Shown here piece by piece: positions 52,312 through 64,000 of a stretch of DNA of 64,000 nucleotides. This stretch comes from Cichorium intybus. Lineage: Eukaryota > Streptophyta > Magnoliopsida > Asterales > Asteraceae. The first letter of the stretch is position 1. The number at the start of each line of letters is the position of its first letter. The DNA is taken from assembly GCA_023525715.1 (NCBI GenBank), contig CM042009.1, positions 125,347,819 through 125,411,818 of the forward strand, read 5' to 3'. Under the pieces are notes generated by a model. That model did not search any database and was not told the origin of the DNA. It saw nothing but the letters and a program-made list of their open reading frames with translations. Made by a program: the position numbers and the translations under genes.

Positions 52312-53246
52312 GCATAATGTTTCGTTTCGGCGACTACGAGTAACGTAATGGGTTTCAGATTTGCCACACGGGGGGTGGGGGGAGGGGTTTAAGGAAGTAT
52401 GAAAGTTCTTTCTTTGTATGAGAGCAGTATGAGAGCATGAGGTGTTGTATGAAAGTTCAAGCTGTTTGAAGGGAAAACAGCAAGTCCACGGTCAAACAAC
52501 ATGAAATAAGGTTAGATTCACAGTATATCCTCTTTGACCCAATTAAGTATTACAGAAAAAACCAAAACTAAAATGACGTTAGATTTCACAATATATCCTC
52601 TTTGACCCCTGCAGCACCCAAGCTATTAATTTCACAGTATATCCTCTCTCTCTCTCTCTCTCTCTCTCTCACTTGCACATCCATACACACATTCAGTATT
52701 TCTTGCACTATAGCATTGTACTTCAAAGTACAATGTTATTGACAATAGTGAACAATCACAATGTACTTCAAGTGTGAACCAACAATAGCACTGTACATTT
52801 GATCGGACCATCAAATCAAGCATTAAATTTCTGAAATACAAATATTGAAAAACTGCAAAGGTTACATTTGTTAGAAATGATTTTTCAGAGAATATCAAAG
52901 CAGCCAAATTAAGCAATCAACTCTAATATACCTGAAAAATACAATAAATGAATGATAGATACATTTTTTAATACAGAATGTACTGTACTTGTGCAATTTT
53001 GTTTTTGGCGAAATTCCTTGTTCTTGTTCGTACTCTCAATCAGATGTTGGCGTGCTGTAATTCTCTCCGGTGGTAATATTTCTTTGAAGAGATCTTCCAT
53101 GGGTTTTCAGTCGGTGGTTTTGATGTTGGTTTTTGGTGATATTCCAGATTTGGACGAAAATACCCCTTTGCTATTTTCAGCTTGTTAGCTTCTATTCGGG
53201 TTCATTTGGATTCAGTTCTTATCTTTTTTTCGAAGTTGCTGGCTTG
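52312..53246. other. Probable non-autonomous Helitron body
   Basis: No Rep/helicase motif was found here. A phrase TTCACAGTATATCCTCTTTGACCC recurs in whole or part three times (about 52510-52650), and (CT)n lies at 52644-52670. The chance ORFs have no recognisable domain. Confidence 0.35.
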
Positions 53247-53366
53247 TGGCTGTTGGAAGTATAGTTTTGCATCACATTTCCTTTAGTTTGGTTAGTTTGT
53301 TGCTATTGTTGATCTAGTTTTGTTAGTTGGTGGCTGTTGGAAGTATAGTTTTGCATCACATTTCCT
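53247..53366. repeat. 36-bp direct repeat, period 84 bp
   Basis: TGGCTGTTGGAAGTATAGTT with its following CACATTTCCT appears at 53247 and 53331. The second copy ends exactly where the Helitron-like terminus begins. Confidence 0.8.
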
Positions 53367-53720
53367 AGGTGCGTACTCGCGCAATGTAGCAGGCGGTGAT
53401 TAATTTCATTTACGTGAACACTTTACTCGCAGGGATTAATTTACTTTCATCAAATGTCTAATAGTTATATTTGATCAATAGTTTCCAATCACGTAATATT
53501 CTTCTAGACAGTGTTACATACAGTTGCCCATTCGAGAATACTGATTCAAATAGAAAAACACAAAACATTTGGAATTATGTGTCCTTGAGCTTTGTTGATT
53601 GTCATACACGCACATTATAGTTTCTTTCTATGAACAATTTTATTTCCGATTATTAGTTCCTTACAAGAAGCGACACGTCTTATTATTTTGATAATAAGGA
53701 GTGTTTACACTTGTGATGCG
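53365..53720 (-). pseudogene. Helitron 3' end with degraded helicase C-terminus
   Basis: On the minus strand a decayed PIF1-type helicase tail is readable: TRLLVRELMIGNKIVH near 53690-53640, then MTINKAQG (53605-53583), IPNV, and ILEWATVC, matching the usual MTINKSQGQT-IPNVG-YLP---FSHGQLYVA-SR order with stops. About 120 bp further the sequence closes with GCGCGAGTACGCACCTAG at 53365, related to the ends at 7346 and 52282. Helicase followed by hairpin and CTAG is the Helitron arrangement. The Rep domain is absent. Confidence 0.6.
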
Positions 53721-54151
53721 GCAACGGTAAATAGATGTACACATGATAAAAACTCAAGAATTTTCTTTACACATTGGCGAGCTTGTACTATAATTGATTT
53801 TTAATAAAACGATTTGATAAAATCGTAAACATTAAGTTAAAAAAAGAAGTCAATTATTTGTATTAAAGTTCATGAATTATAAATATAATGTCCTGTAACA
53901 AAAGACAACTAAAACTAAAAGTTTTTATTATCGATTATAAGTTTATTATTTCTTTTAGTATGTTTTTTACAAAATCCTTTAATTCTTATTAAGTTATAAT
54001 TTTATTAAGCAATATGACTTTAAATTTTATTACATCGATCAAAATCAAAATTTCTCATATTTGACTACAATTAAAAATATATCGCGAAGTAAATAAATAC
54101 TTAATTTTAACTTTTAAAAACTTGTGAGTTTTATTAATGTGTTGGTATATA
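53721..54151. other. AT-rich intergenic DNA
   Basis: No feature seen; may include more of the decayed Helitron. Confidence 0.35.
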
Positions 54152-54159
54152 CGTATGAT

Positions 54160-54740
54160 TAGGGGTGAGTACAAAAACCGAAAAACCGAACCAAAACCGA
54201 ATTAACCGATATAACCGAACCATAATAACCGAACCGTTTCAAAAACCGATGGTTCGGTTTGTATTTTTTGCTAACCGATAAGAAGCGGTTCGGTTTTTGT
54301 TTTATAAGATAACCGAACCAATATATAACTGAACCGATATATTTATATGTAATTATATTTTAAATTTTAAATTATAGAATATAAATAATAAAATCCAAGT
54401 CTAATTCAGTTATTTAAAAAAATATAATACTAAAAATTAGAAAACGTAAATGAGTCTTTGGGAGGGAAGTCGGATGAAGGTGCGTCTAAATTTCACTTAT
54501 TAAATCAATGTACTTTCTTATATTTCACTTTTTATATAATGAACTTTCAATTTTTATATCATTTTTGTTTGTTTTGGTTAACCGATATTAACCATTAACC
54601 AAACCATTAACCGATAAAAACCATTAACCACAACCAATATTAACCATAACCAACGGCTACTAAAATACATTAACCGATCATAATGGTTATGGTTCGGTTT
54701 TGGTCGATAACCGAACCAAACCGCCCCATACACAGCCCTA
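54160..54740. mobile_element. hAT-like non-autonomous element with 8-bp TSD
   Basis: The ends TAGGGGTGAGTAC and CAGCCCTA (inverse TAGGGCTGTGTA) enclose 581 bp filled with CCGAACC/GGTTCGG words. The 8-bp CGTATGAT stands directly on both sides (54152-54159 and 54741-54748), the target-site length of the hAT superfamily. There is no ORF. Confidence 0.82.
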
Positions 54741-54748
54741 CGTATGAT

Positions 54749-55449
54749 GACTATTTTTTAAGTGGCCATACATCAAACTTTTATTTGAAAATTTTTTAAT
54801 GATTATTAAGGATAATTATTATGGTATCTAACAAATTTAATGCATTAATTACAAAAAGTTTTGTTATTTAAGGCTTCCCATAAAATAATATGATTTTTTA
54901 AAAAGATATATTTATTTTTATAACTAAATATTTTTTCTGAAAGGCTTATTTTTATTAACTCATAAAGAGTCTTGTTTTGCTATATTTGTTTTAAAATTTT
55001 ATTTGTCAAGACTTTTGCCAGCACATGAAGACATAGCATTATCACCAAGAAGCTGCTTTTCTTTTCATTGTTGTAGTGGGTCAAAGATTTTTCACTGTAT
55101 TTTTTAATAATAAGTGTCATTTTCTTGGAAACAATGCACAGAAAACTCATAAACAAAAAGAATAAAATGTAAAAGAACTAAGAAAAAGCTAAATTAGTTA
55201 ATTCGTCAAACTTTCCATCCCCAATATCATTTATTTCATCTTTAAACCAATATTCTTTTAGAAACACACACATACAAATAATCTGAATCATATTCAAAAA
55301 GTATAATATCCTAATAAGACAATAATTGAAACTATGATGCTATTATTAGGTGGATTTTTTAAATGTATCAGTCACATAGACATATAATCAAATACATACA
55401 GCAGCAGATGCAATCAAAGCTCACAAAACCTACATTATTTTATCCAAAT
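54749..55449. other. AT-rich intergenic DNA
   Basis: No gene, RNA or repeat recognised. Confidence 0.4.
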
Positions 55450-57940
55450 TGTAAGAACCCACAAAAAAGTTGAAAAAGGGTAAAACGGTCTTTCGACACG
55501 TTATAAGACTATTATGAAAAAAATTAATATGTATTTGTAAAATAATATGATAAGAAATAAGAGTTTAAGCAAAATTTGGAGTTTTATCGCGTGAATAGTA
55601 AAACTTGACCAAAAAGGGAAAAATGGTCATCTGGCATTGAAATGACCAAAATGTCAAGAAAATGTCAAGTTAGTAGTTAATGGAACTTAGTTAGTAAATA
55701 TATTAACTTTTGGACCACTTTTGAATAAAGGTAGAAGTTAGGGACTAAAATGCAAAGTTTATTATAAACATTTAAATATATATGTTATATGATAATTATT
55801 CCCTATCATATGAGAAATCAGTTGAGAGGATTCTAGAGAGCACGAGAGAGAGCTAGAGAGAGCAAGAGGGAAGAAGAAGCTTGGAAAATCCAGCAAAGGA
55901 ATCAAGAATCCAACCTTGGAATTAGAGATTCCAAGCTTTGAAAGGTAAGGTTTCCTTAGTTCTAACCTAGTTCTTGGGTGTGTTCTTGATTTGGTCTCTG
56001 GAAGGAATTGAAACTGCAATTTCAGTTATAAATCATGTGGGTTAAGTAGCTAATGCTTCCAATAAGTCATTAGTTAAGAACTTAACCCAAAAGCATGGAA
56101 GTAGATTGCTATTCTTGAGAATTTGCAAGTTTGGTCAAGAACTTCAATTCTTGCATTTGATTGATTGAAACGATTTTAATGGACTAAAACCTTGTATTGA
56201 GAACAGAAATAAGTGCTTAATGGGTGAAAACTGCGTGCTACAGTGCACAAATCGCGAATGATCAGGACACTGCCCAGGCGCTAGGCGCAGTGCGCCCAAG
56301 ATCTGGGCAGGGTGCACCCAGGCGCAGTGCGCCCTGAGCCAGGCGCGGTGCGCCCTCAGACAGGGACCAAAAAATGTTAGAAATTTCAAATGCTAGAAAC
56401 CATAGCTAGACATGTCCGTTTGGTCTGAAATTTTAGCCATAACCCTAAAATGGTATGAGAACATGTCGGGAATTGTCAAATCCATAATCCGACCTTGCGG
56501 AAAAGTCACTGTAGCGGCAGTGGCTAAACTTCAAGTTTATGTCAAAACTTGATTTTTGGAATTTGAGCTAGACTTGTCCAATGAACTCCAAATTTGAAAC
56601 ACAAGTCTAATATGGCCTAAGATTTCATGGAAAAGAGTCGGAACTGAAATACGACCCCTCAGGGGTACTGTAGCAGAATACGCGTATTTCGGAGAAAACT
56701 ATAAAACGAGTTTATTAATGGTTATACATTTATTATAACCCGGAGTTGTGTCATATGAGACTTTAGCATTATAGAGTTAATTATATTGAGTATTTATATA
56801 TACTACTTGTATAGGTGGTGCTTCGAACGTTGTTGAGCACGGAAAAGGGAAGGGTGTACGAGAAGCCTAGTGACCCGTAGTTACACCAAGGTGAGTTTTA
56901 TGAGGATTTCTTTAGTACATAGCAAAATGATATTTTCAGAAAATGAGATTTCCAAATATTTGAAAATTCTAAGGTTTGGAAATAGTTTTGAAAGTAGCTC
57001 TATGAGCTAAGTGTTTAAAAGAGATTTTAAAGAAGTTCAGTATTTAAAGAAGTATAGTTTATAAAGTTTTGAAAGAAGCTCCATACATGAGCTAAAGATG
57101 TTGAGATTAGTTTTAAAGATATTTTTGATTATGAGTCTAAAAGTTTATGAGTTGAGTTATTTATAAATTGTGTCCCATTTTGACCAATTTGAGATCTAAT
57201 GAGATAAGAATTAAAGAAAGAAAGAAGAAAGAGTTAGTTGTCCGGACTAGGATCACCCACATAATCGGGAGATCAGAAGACACTACTGGGATGGTACCTC
57301 CCGTCGCGAAGTAGTTGTCTAGCTTAGTATACCCTTGTGCTTGAATCCGTTCCAAGTCACAAAGGGGAGACAGAATGAGCATAACCTAACGGGCGGATCT
57401 GTTCTGTCCCGCGAGGGGAGCTAGTAGAATGAATTAAACAAATTAATTCATGAGTTTCAGTTGGTCACAAGTAAAAGAGAAAGAAAGTAGTTTTAAAGAA
57501 AGCAAAGAAAGTAGTTTTAAAGAAAGAAAGCAGTTTTAAGAAAATAAACAGTTTTGAGAAAGAAAGTATTTTTGGGTTTTAATTATAGAAAAGCAAAGAG
57601 ATTTAAGACTTATTTTGAAAATAAGCTTTCAGCAGTCTATCAGTTTACTTGTTATTAGTTCAAGTTTTAAATAGAAAAGTTTTGGGTCTAAACCCATATT
57701 ACTCACGAGGCTTTATGTCTCACGTATATTGTTTTTTTTAAATGCTATGTACTTAGGTGACAGGAGCAGAAGTTGAAGTGGGACCAGTGTGTATACAGTA
57801 AGTTTAAATTATGGTTTTCTGTATTGAGTCTGTAATACCCTTTCAGAATGAAGTTTGTAAAAAAAATTTGGTGACTTTTTATTAGTCACGTTTTGTAAAA
57901 TAAACTATATTAAATTATGGTTTGAGAAAGGGGTGTTACA
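55450..57940 (+). repeat. 5' LTR of the chromovirus-like element, 2,491 bp
   Basis: TGTAAGAACC...GGGGTGTTACA. It contains a purine-rich GAGAGAGCTAGAGAG leader-like patch (about 55835-55875) and a GC-rich repeat patch at 56271-56356. No protein gene inside; the ORFs of 73-85 codons are shared with the other LTR only because the LTRs are copies. Confidence 0.9.
56271..56356. repeat. GC-rich GGCGCAGTGCGCCC repeats in the LTR
   Basis: Four imperfect copies of a near-palindrome (AGGCGCAGTGCGCCC, CAGGGTGCACCC, AGGCGCAGTGCGCCC, AGGCGCGGTGCGCCC) lie in 86 bp of an otherwise AT-rich LTR. Confidence 0.85.
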
Positions 57941-57944
57941 GTTT

Positions 57945-57957
57945 TGGTATCAGAGCC
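57945..57957 (+). other. Primer-binding site (initiator Met-tRNA)
   Basis: TGGTATCAGAGCC starts four bases after the 5' LTR end. Confidence 0.92.
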
Positions 57958-58846
57958 ATAGTTTAAGCGAACTAGGTGTCAGTACTTGAACCTAGACTTA
58001 AACTGTGTAGGAGATTAGTAGAGTACATACTTGAGTATGATGTTGAGAGTAAGTAGAAATGGGAGTAAATCCATAACAGTGGAACATGAGTCCTGGTGGT
58101 AAACTGGAAGCAAATGTGTATAGGTGGTTATAATAATATGGGCCCGTACTATCATAATCACAGGATATACATTTGAGTTTGGTGGAACCACACAGGAATC
58201 ATGTGAAGCTACAAAGGATAAGTGTAGGGGGTTGGGAAGTATAGGTTTGGTATACCTATGTAAGAAAATCAAGTATGACGGGAAATACTAAAGTATAAAA
58301 GAAAAAGTGTTAAAGATGAAGTAACAAATACGAAGTATGTAGTGGGGAAAACCCCATACCTTATATGAATTAGTATAAAGTATATGTAATGACGAAGAAA
58401 AGTACAAATTTGTGGTTGTGAAAATCACCGTATAATACGAGAAATAACGTAGAGTATGAAAAGAATCAGTAAAAGAGACATGGTCAGAAAGTATAATTGT
58501 ATTTAAAATGTTAATAGAAGAAATGGAGTATATAGTACAATTATAAAAGAACGAGTATAACTAAAAATTTCTGTTTTTTAACGGAAATAACTCATGATTA
58601 TGGAATAAAAATAAGAGTAATGTCACTACGGTGACCAAAGAAAGAAAGATTGGAAAAGAATAAGAGTACAGATATATGAATTAAATTCATATAAGAAGGA
58701 AGAATGAAAACCTTTAAGTAAAAAGAGTAAAAAGGAAATGAGCTGGGTTTGCAATTGTAGACAAACCCAAAAGAAGTATAAAAGGATACAGAATAAATAT
58801 TGAGAAGTAGTAAGATGTGTTGTTCATGGACAACAAAGAGATTAAA

Positions 58847-58850
<4 letters not shown>

Positions 58851-58915
<65 letters not shown>
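58851..58915. repeat. (AT)n microsatellite, 65 bp
   Basis: Pure AT dinucleotides. Confidence 0.97.
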
Positions 58916-58919
<4 letters not shown>

Positions 58920-59616
58920 TTGTGAGTAAATAAGATAGTATAAAATGAAAGCAAAATACTTAACCAAGTATTAGAAAAGAAATCAAAGACAGAAATAAAA
59001 ATATAAGAAATGGGAAGTTGTGATTTCCAAACTTGAAAGTAATATGACAAATAAAGATATCTAATAGTTGAAGCAAATAACTAAGTTTGAAATGTATTAT
59101 AGTGAGCAATATAACAAAGTAAGTTATTTGAATGAGAAAGTAATACAATTTGTTAAAGACTATGAGTATGTTGCATTTTTATAATGCAAGAGAATGAGTT
59201 GAGAAATAGAGATTGAATGCCTAATCAAATGTTAGGTGAACAGTTAAAGATAATATAGATAATGATGACAATGAGAAGAATATAAAGGCAGTTATTAAAG
59301 AAATGGTCGTTTGAAATCAGATTTAATGACCATATAAGTATGGAATAAGAAGAACTAAGAATGATAAAAGTGTAACCGGAAGAATGTAAAAACAATTACT
59401 GAAAGTCATAAATAACACGAGATAAAGAGTAAAAGTGAATATCCAGATAAGTCTTAGACAAAGAGTCAAATATGAAATAAGAACTAAAATAAAGAAACAG
59501 GAAGTTACTACTTCTAAACGGAAGTAACGGGTAAAAGTAGCCAAAGATTAGAGAAATGATCGATACATGACTAGTAGTTATGGAACATAAGAAAGCGTAT
59601 AGTGTATATCGCTTTA

Positions 59617-59618
<2 letters not shown>

Positions 59619-59677
<59 letters not shown>
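59619..59677. repeat. (AT)n microsatellite, 59 bp
   Basis: Pure AT dinucleotides. Confidence 0.97.
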
Positions 59678-59683
<6 letters not shown>

Positions 59684-60602
59684 GAGAGTAAAGAAAAGAA
59701 GCTTAAAGGAAAAAAATAATGTAATGTGTTGGGCATATAGCCTTATGACACAAAGAGAGAAACGGTGAAAAGTATAATAAAAGAATTCTGGGTATCAAAC
59801 CTAGAAAGTTTATAAGTAAAATATGTGAGATAAAGAGACTAAATGTTTATAAAAATGGTGGTAATCTATATGATTATGAAAGTAGTGTATGCTTAATAAG
59901 TATAATGAGATAAAACAAGAAATTGTTGAGTCATAAATGTCAGTCTTTATTGAAATATTGTTATAATGCAGTCAGGATAAAAAGAGGAGTAAAAGTTATT
60001 AATTTTTTTTTGGCATTAGCCATAGCAAGCAAAGAGTAAGCGAGAGATAGAATGCTAAGCTAAGCATTAGTGTGAGAAATAAGAACTACAAGAAAATACT
60101 AAAACATAAGTAATAAGATGAGAGTGGTACATGGGGTACCTAAGAAGATAAGAAGTGTACTCATAAGAGTACATTAAGAAAGATGAGTAATGAAAAGGAC
60201 ATGAATATATTAGAAAGTATAATGAGTAAAAGAGGTTGAAATCTCATAAATTATAAAGAAAAAGGAAAGAAGTATTTAGATTGTTAATATGTCGAAGGGT
60301 GAAAATGATATAAGTAAAGAGTGATACAAGACATGTATTTATAAAAGTAATACATGCAAGCAACAAGATGATAAGAGAATGTATGAAAATTAATAGTAAT
60401 TATAGCAACACCTTTGAAAATAAAAGGTTTTGCTTATGAAAATAAAAAGATAGAAAATTCTTTGAGAATTAAATATGAAAGATAAGACAAAAGAAACAAG
60501 AATAATGATTGACTTTTGAAAAGTCAATTCCTCTGGTATATGTAGATACACAAAGTTGTAAAACTTCTAAAGAAATGTATAAAGGTAAAGTGAGCAGATA
60601 TC

Positions 60603-60782
<180 letters not shown>

Positions 60783-60909
60783 TTTGAGTCTAATGACAAG
60801 AAAGAAGTAATTAGAAATGTAGATTGACTGTTGGAAAGTCAATTTTCTATAATAAGAAAGAGAAAGTAAATTTAAAATATGACATTTACTCAAGTAAGAA
60901 GAATAAGAA

Positions 60910-62770
60910 AAAAAGCTTTTATTACATTAAAAGAGAAGTCGAGTAATGCGTCTGTCCTTATATTACCAGATGGGACAAAAGATTTTGAAGTATACAGCAA
61001 TGCCTCACATAGAGGGCTTAGCTGTGTGTAGATGTAGAGGAGTAAGAGTAGAGCATATGTTCCCAGATAGTTGAAAGCCCTAGAAACAGAGTATATTACC
61101 TATGATGTAGAGCTAGCAGTGATTGTATTTGCCTTGAAAATTTGAAGGCATTACCTGTATGGAACAAAGCGCAAGCTATTCACTGATCACAAGAGTTTGC
61201 AGTATGTGTTCACTCAAATAGAGTTGAACATAAGACAGAAAAGACAGTTAGAGTTGATCAGTGATTATGTTTGCGAGATTGTATACCATTCAGGCAAGCA
61301 AGTGTAGCAGCAGATGCATTGAGTAGAAAAGTTCCAAAGAAAAGAATCAATGCAAGATTTATACGTATAGAACTAGTGTCCAGTATTATAGAACAGATTA
61401 AAGCAGTCCAACAAAAAGTTGGAAAAAAAAGCATAGACTTGAAAGATGAGAAACGAGGAAGACATGCAGTTTGAGATAAGTAGACAAGAGTTAAAGACTT
61501 TTAGAACCCGCATTTGGGTGCCGAAAGCAGGAGATTTGAGAAAGTTAATTTTAGAAGAGTCATATAAGTTTAAGTTTAAAGTTGAAGAAAGTACGTCTCC
61601 AAGTGTGTCATTTGTGCACAAGTCAAGGCGGAACATCAGGTCCCGCATGGAGATGCTCAGTCATTGCACATTCCAGCCGAAAAGTGGGAAGATGTAACCG
61701 TGGACTTTATTGTCGGGTTACCGAGAACGAGAAGAGGTTATGATAGTATATGGGTCATAGTGGACCGGTTGACCAAGAGTGCACTATTTCTAGCCATAAA
61801 AGAAACTACTCCCTTGGAGCAGTTAGCCCAGTTGTATATAAATGAAGTGTTAAGAAGATATGGTGCACCGTTGTCCATCGTGTCAGACAGAGACCCCAGA
61901 TTTACCTCTAACTTTTGGAGAGCTTTACAAGAGAAAATGGGGACGAGAATTCAACTAAGCACAGCGTATCATCCACAAACGGATGGCCAGAGCAAACGAA
62001 CGATACAGACAGTAGAAGACATGCTACGATCATGCGTGATGGATTTTGGAGGCAGTAGAGATGAACACCTGCCTTTAGTAGAGCTTGCATACGACAACAG
62101 TTACTATTTTAGCATAAAATGCCACCCTTGAGGCATTGTCTGGTAGAAAGTATAGAACTCCTTTGTGCTGGATAGAGGCAGGTGAGACTAAACGTATAAG
62201 ACCAGAGATTATTAAAGTGATTAATGAGAAGATTGGTGTGATTTAAGCCAACATGACTGTAGCGCGAAACCAACAGAAGAGTTACATAGATCTAAAGAAA
62301 AGACTGTATGAGTTACAAGTAAGCGATTAGTGATAAAAAAAAATTTGTCGCCATGGAAGGGCGTAATCAGATTTGACGAGAGAAGAAAGCTGAGTCCAAG
62401 ATGCATTAGACCTTTCAGAATTCTAGAAAGAATTGGATTGCAAGAATTCAAGCTGAAGTTATCACCAGAACTCAGTGGAATACATGATACCTTTCATGTA
62501 TGCTATCTGAAGAAGTACTTTGAAAAAGAAGAGTTAGTGATACCGCATACAGACTTGAGGGTGGAGACTCCTATCAGAATGATTGAAGAACCTGAAGCGA
62601 TTCTAGAAATGCAGACTAAGAAGTTGAGAAACAAGAAGATTTACTTAGTGCTAGTCAAGAGGAAGCACCCATTAGGGTCAAATCTAACTTGGGAGACGCT
62701 AGAAGAAATGAAGAGGAGATATCCAGATTTCACAGATTACGAAAAGATTCCGAGGACGGAATCCGCATAA
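60910..62770 (+). pseudogene. pol: Ty3/gypsy pol 3' part: RNase H and integrase, broken
   Basis: RNase H is readable at about 60945-61330 with stops (FEVYSNASHRGLSCV, ALKIWRHYLYGTKRKLFTDH, ADALSRK). The integrase follows: part of the zinc region (CVICAQVKAEHQ near 61605) after a deletion or frameshift, then the core at 61670-62130 with VDFIVGLPRTRRGYDSIW and VSDRDPRF. The third catalytic residue, the Glu expected in TDGQSERTIQT, is Lys here (QTDGQSKRTIQT, near 61990). After stops at 62130-62330 the C-terminal part returns (SPWKGVIRFDERRKLSPR, HDTFHVCYLKKYF) and ends in a chromodomain-like tail (LGSNLTWETLEEMKRRYPDF) at TAA 62768. The order RNase H then integrase is gypsy-type. The enzyme could not be functional. 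Confidence 0.88.
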
Positions 62771-62780
62771 GGAAGGTGAC

Positions 62781-64000
62781 TGTAAGAACCCACGAAAAAG
62801 TTGAAAAAGGGTAAAACGGTCTTTCGACACGTTATAAGACTATTATGAAAAAAAATAATATGTATTTGTCAAATAATATGATAAGAAATAAGAGTTTAAG
62901 CAAAATTTGGAGTTTTATCGCGTGAATAGTAAAACTTGACCAAAAAGGGCAAAATGGTCATTTGGCATGGAAATGACCAAAATGTCAAGAAAATGTCAAG
63001 TTAGTAGTTAATGGAACTTAGTTAGTAAATATATGAACTTTTGGACCACTTTTGAACAAAAGGTAGAAGTTAGGGACTAAAATGCAAAGTTTATTATAAA
63101 CATTTAAATATATATGTTATATGATAATTATTCCCTATCATATGAGAAATCAGTTGAGAGGATTCTAGAGAGCACGAGAGAGAGCTAGAGAGAGCAAGAG
63201 GGAAGAAGAAGCTTGGAAAATCCAGCAAAGGAATCAAGAATCCAACCTTGGAATTAGAGATTCCAAGCTTTGAAAGGTAAGGTTTCCTTAGTTCTAACCT
63301 AGTTCTTGTGTGTGTTCTTGATTTGGTCTCTGGAAGGAATTGAAACTGCAATTTCAGTTATAAATCATGTGGGTTAAGTAGCTAATGCTTCCAATAAGTC
63401 ATTAGTTAAGAACTTAACCCAAAAGCATGGAAGTAGATTGCTATTCTTGAGAATTTGCAAGTTTGGTCAAGAACTTCAATTCTTGCATTTGATTGATTGA
63501 AACGACTTTAATGGACTAAAACCTTGTATTGATGGAAGGTTTTAGTCAAGGAACAAACCCCATATGATTAAGAACAGAAATAAGTGCTTAATGGGTGAAA
63601 ACTGCATGCTACAGTGCACAAATCGCGACTGATCAGGACACTGCCCAGGCGCTAGGCGCAGTGCGCCCAAGATCTGGGCGGGGTGCACCCAGGCGCAGTG
63701 CACCCTGAGCCAGGCGCAGTGCGCCCTCAGACAGGGACCAAAAAATGTTAGAAATTTCAAATGCTAGAAACCATAGCTAGACATGTCCGTTTGGTCTGAA
63801 ATTTTAGCCATAACCCTAAAATGGTATGAGAACATGTCGGGAATTGTCAAATCCGTAATCCGACCTTGCGGAAAAGTCACTGTAGCGGCAGTGGCTAAAC
63901 TTCAAGTTTATGTCAAAACTTGATTTTTGGAATTTGAGCTAGACTTGTCCAATGAACTCCAAATTTGAAACACAAGTCTAATATGGCCTAAGATTTCATG
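62781..64000 (+). repeat. 3' LTR of the chromovirus-like element (first 1.2 kb)
   Basis: It matches 55450-56690 and runs past the window. Relative to the 5' LTR it has an extra ~36 bp at about 63531-63568. Confidence 0.92.
63644..63729. repeat. GC-rich GGCGCAGTGCGCCC repeats, second copy
   Basis: Copy of the 56271-56356 patch with four or five substitutions, several at CpG-type sites (for example GTGCGCCC to GTGCACCC). Confidence 0.85.

Overview
The window is nuclear DNA from a flowering plant. Two intact nuclear genes have unmistakable eudicot relatives, and the space between them is filled with LTR retrotransposons, MITE-like elements, Helitron ends and very long (TA)n tracts. The repeat style (a large Sirevirus with an envelope-like region, chromovirus-type Ty3/gypsy copies, TA-rich intergenic DNA) suggests an asterid, possibly Asteraceae. 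That placement is inference, not proof.

Layout. 1-3.3 kb: end of an LTR, a decayed Ty1/copia pol fragment and a MITE carrying a 7-bp minisatellite. 3.6-5.6 kb (-): an intact, intronless E/E+ class PPR gene, probable orthologue of the mitochondrial RNA-editing factor SLO1. 5.8-12.5 kb: a compound inverted-repeat element, a Helitron-like 3' end and (TA)n tracts. 12.56-30.98 kb: a nested pair. A pol-less gypsy-like element (about 4.7 kb without the insertion, probable TSD AAATG/AAATA) carries an unrecognised 173-codon ORF. Its 3' LTR is interrupted by a 13.7-kb Sirevirus-type copia element (TSD ATATG, near-identical 509-bp LTRs) with gag, pol and envelope-like regions broken by several stops and frameshifts. 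31-38.4 kb: copia and Harbinger remnants and tandem duplications. 38.9-43.7 kb (-): a 12-exon AUXIN RESPONSE FACTOR 4 gene (773 aa when spliced) with B3, auxin-response and PB1 domains, two tasiR-ARF target sites, upstream ORFs, and a 5S-rRNA-derived inverted repeat (Cassandra-like) in intron 7. 44.5-47.3 kb: a cluster of (TA)n arrays, one pair bracketing what looks like a caulimovirid movement-protein fragment. 48.8-50.2 kb: a reverse-strand solo LTR related to the 12.56-kb element. 50.2-54.7 kb: Helitron and hAT-like pieces, one hAT-like element with a perfect 8-bp TSD. 55.45-64 kb: a second gypsy element with 2.49-kb LTRs, cut by the window end, whose integrase has lost its catalytic glutamate.

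The two functional genes are independent: one acts in organelle RNA editing, the other in auxin/polarity control under TAS3 small RNAs. The most interesting non-genic signals are: regulatory hairpins in the Sirevirus (a TATA box in the loop of a perfect 12-bp inverted repeat in each LTR, a series of CCGAAGT hairpins after pol, and a separate TATA box before the envelope-like ORF); arrays of TCP-like GTGGTCCC sites in the gypsy LTR family; the 5S palindrome inside ARF4; the TA-flanked viral fragment; and the orphan ORF of the pol-less gypsy-like element. All exon and element boundaries were read by eye.
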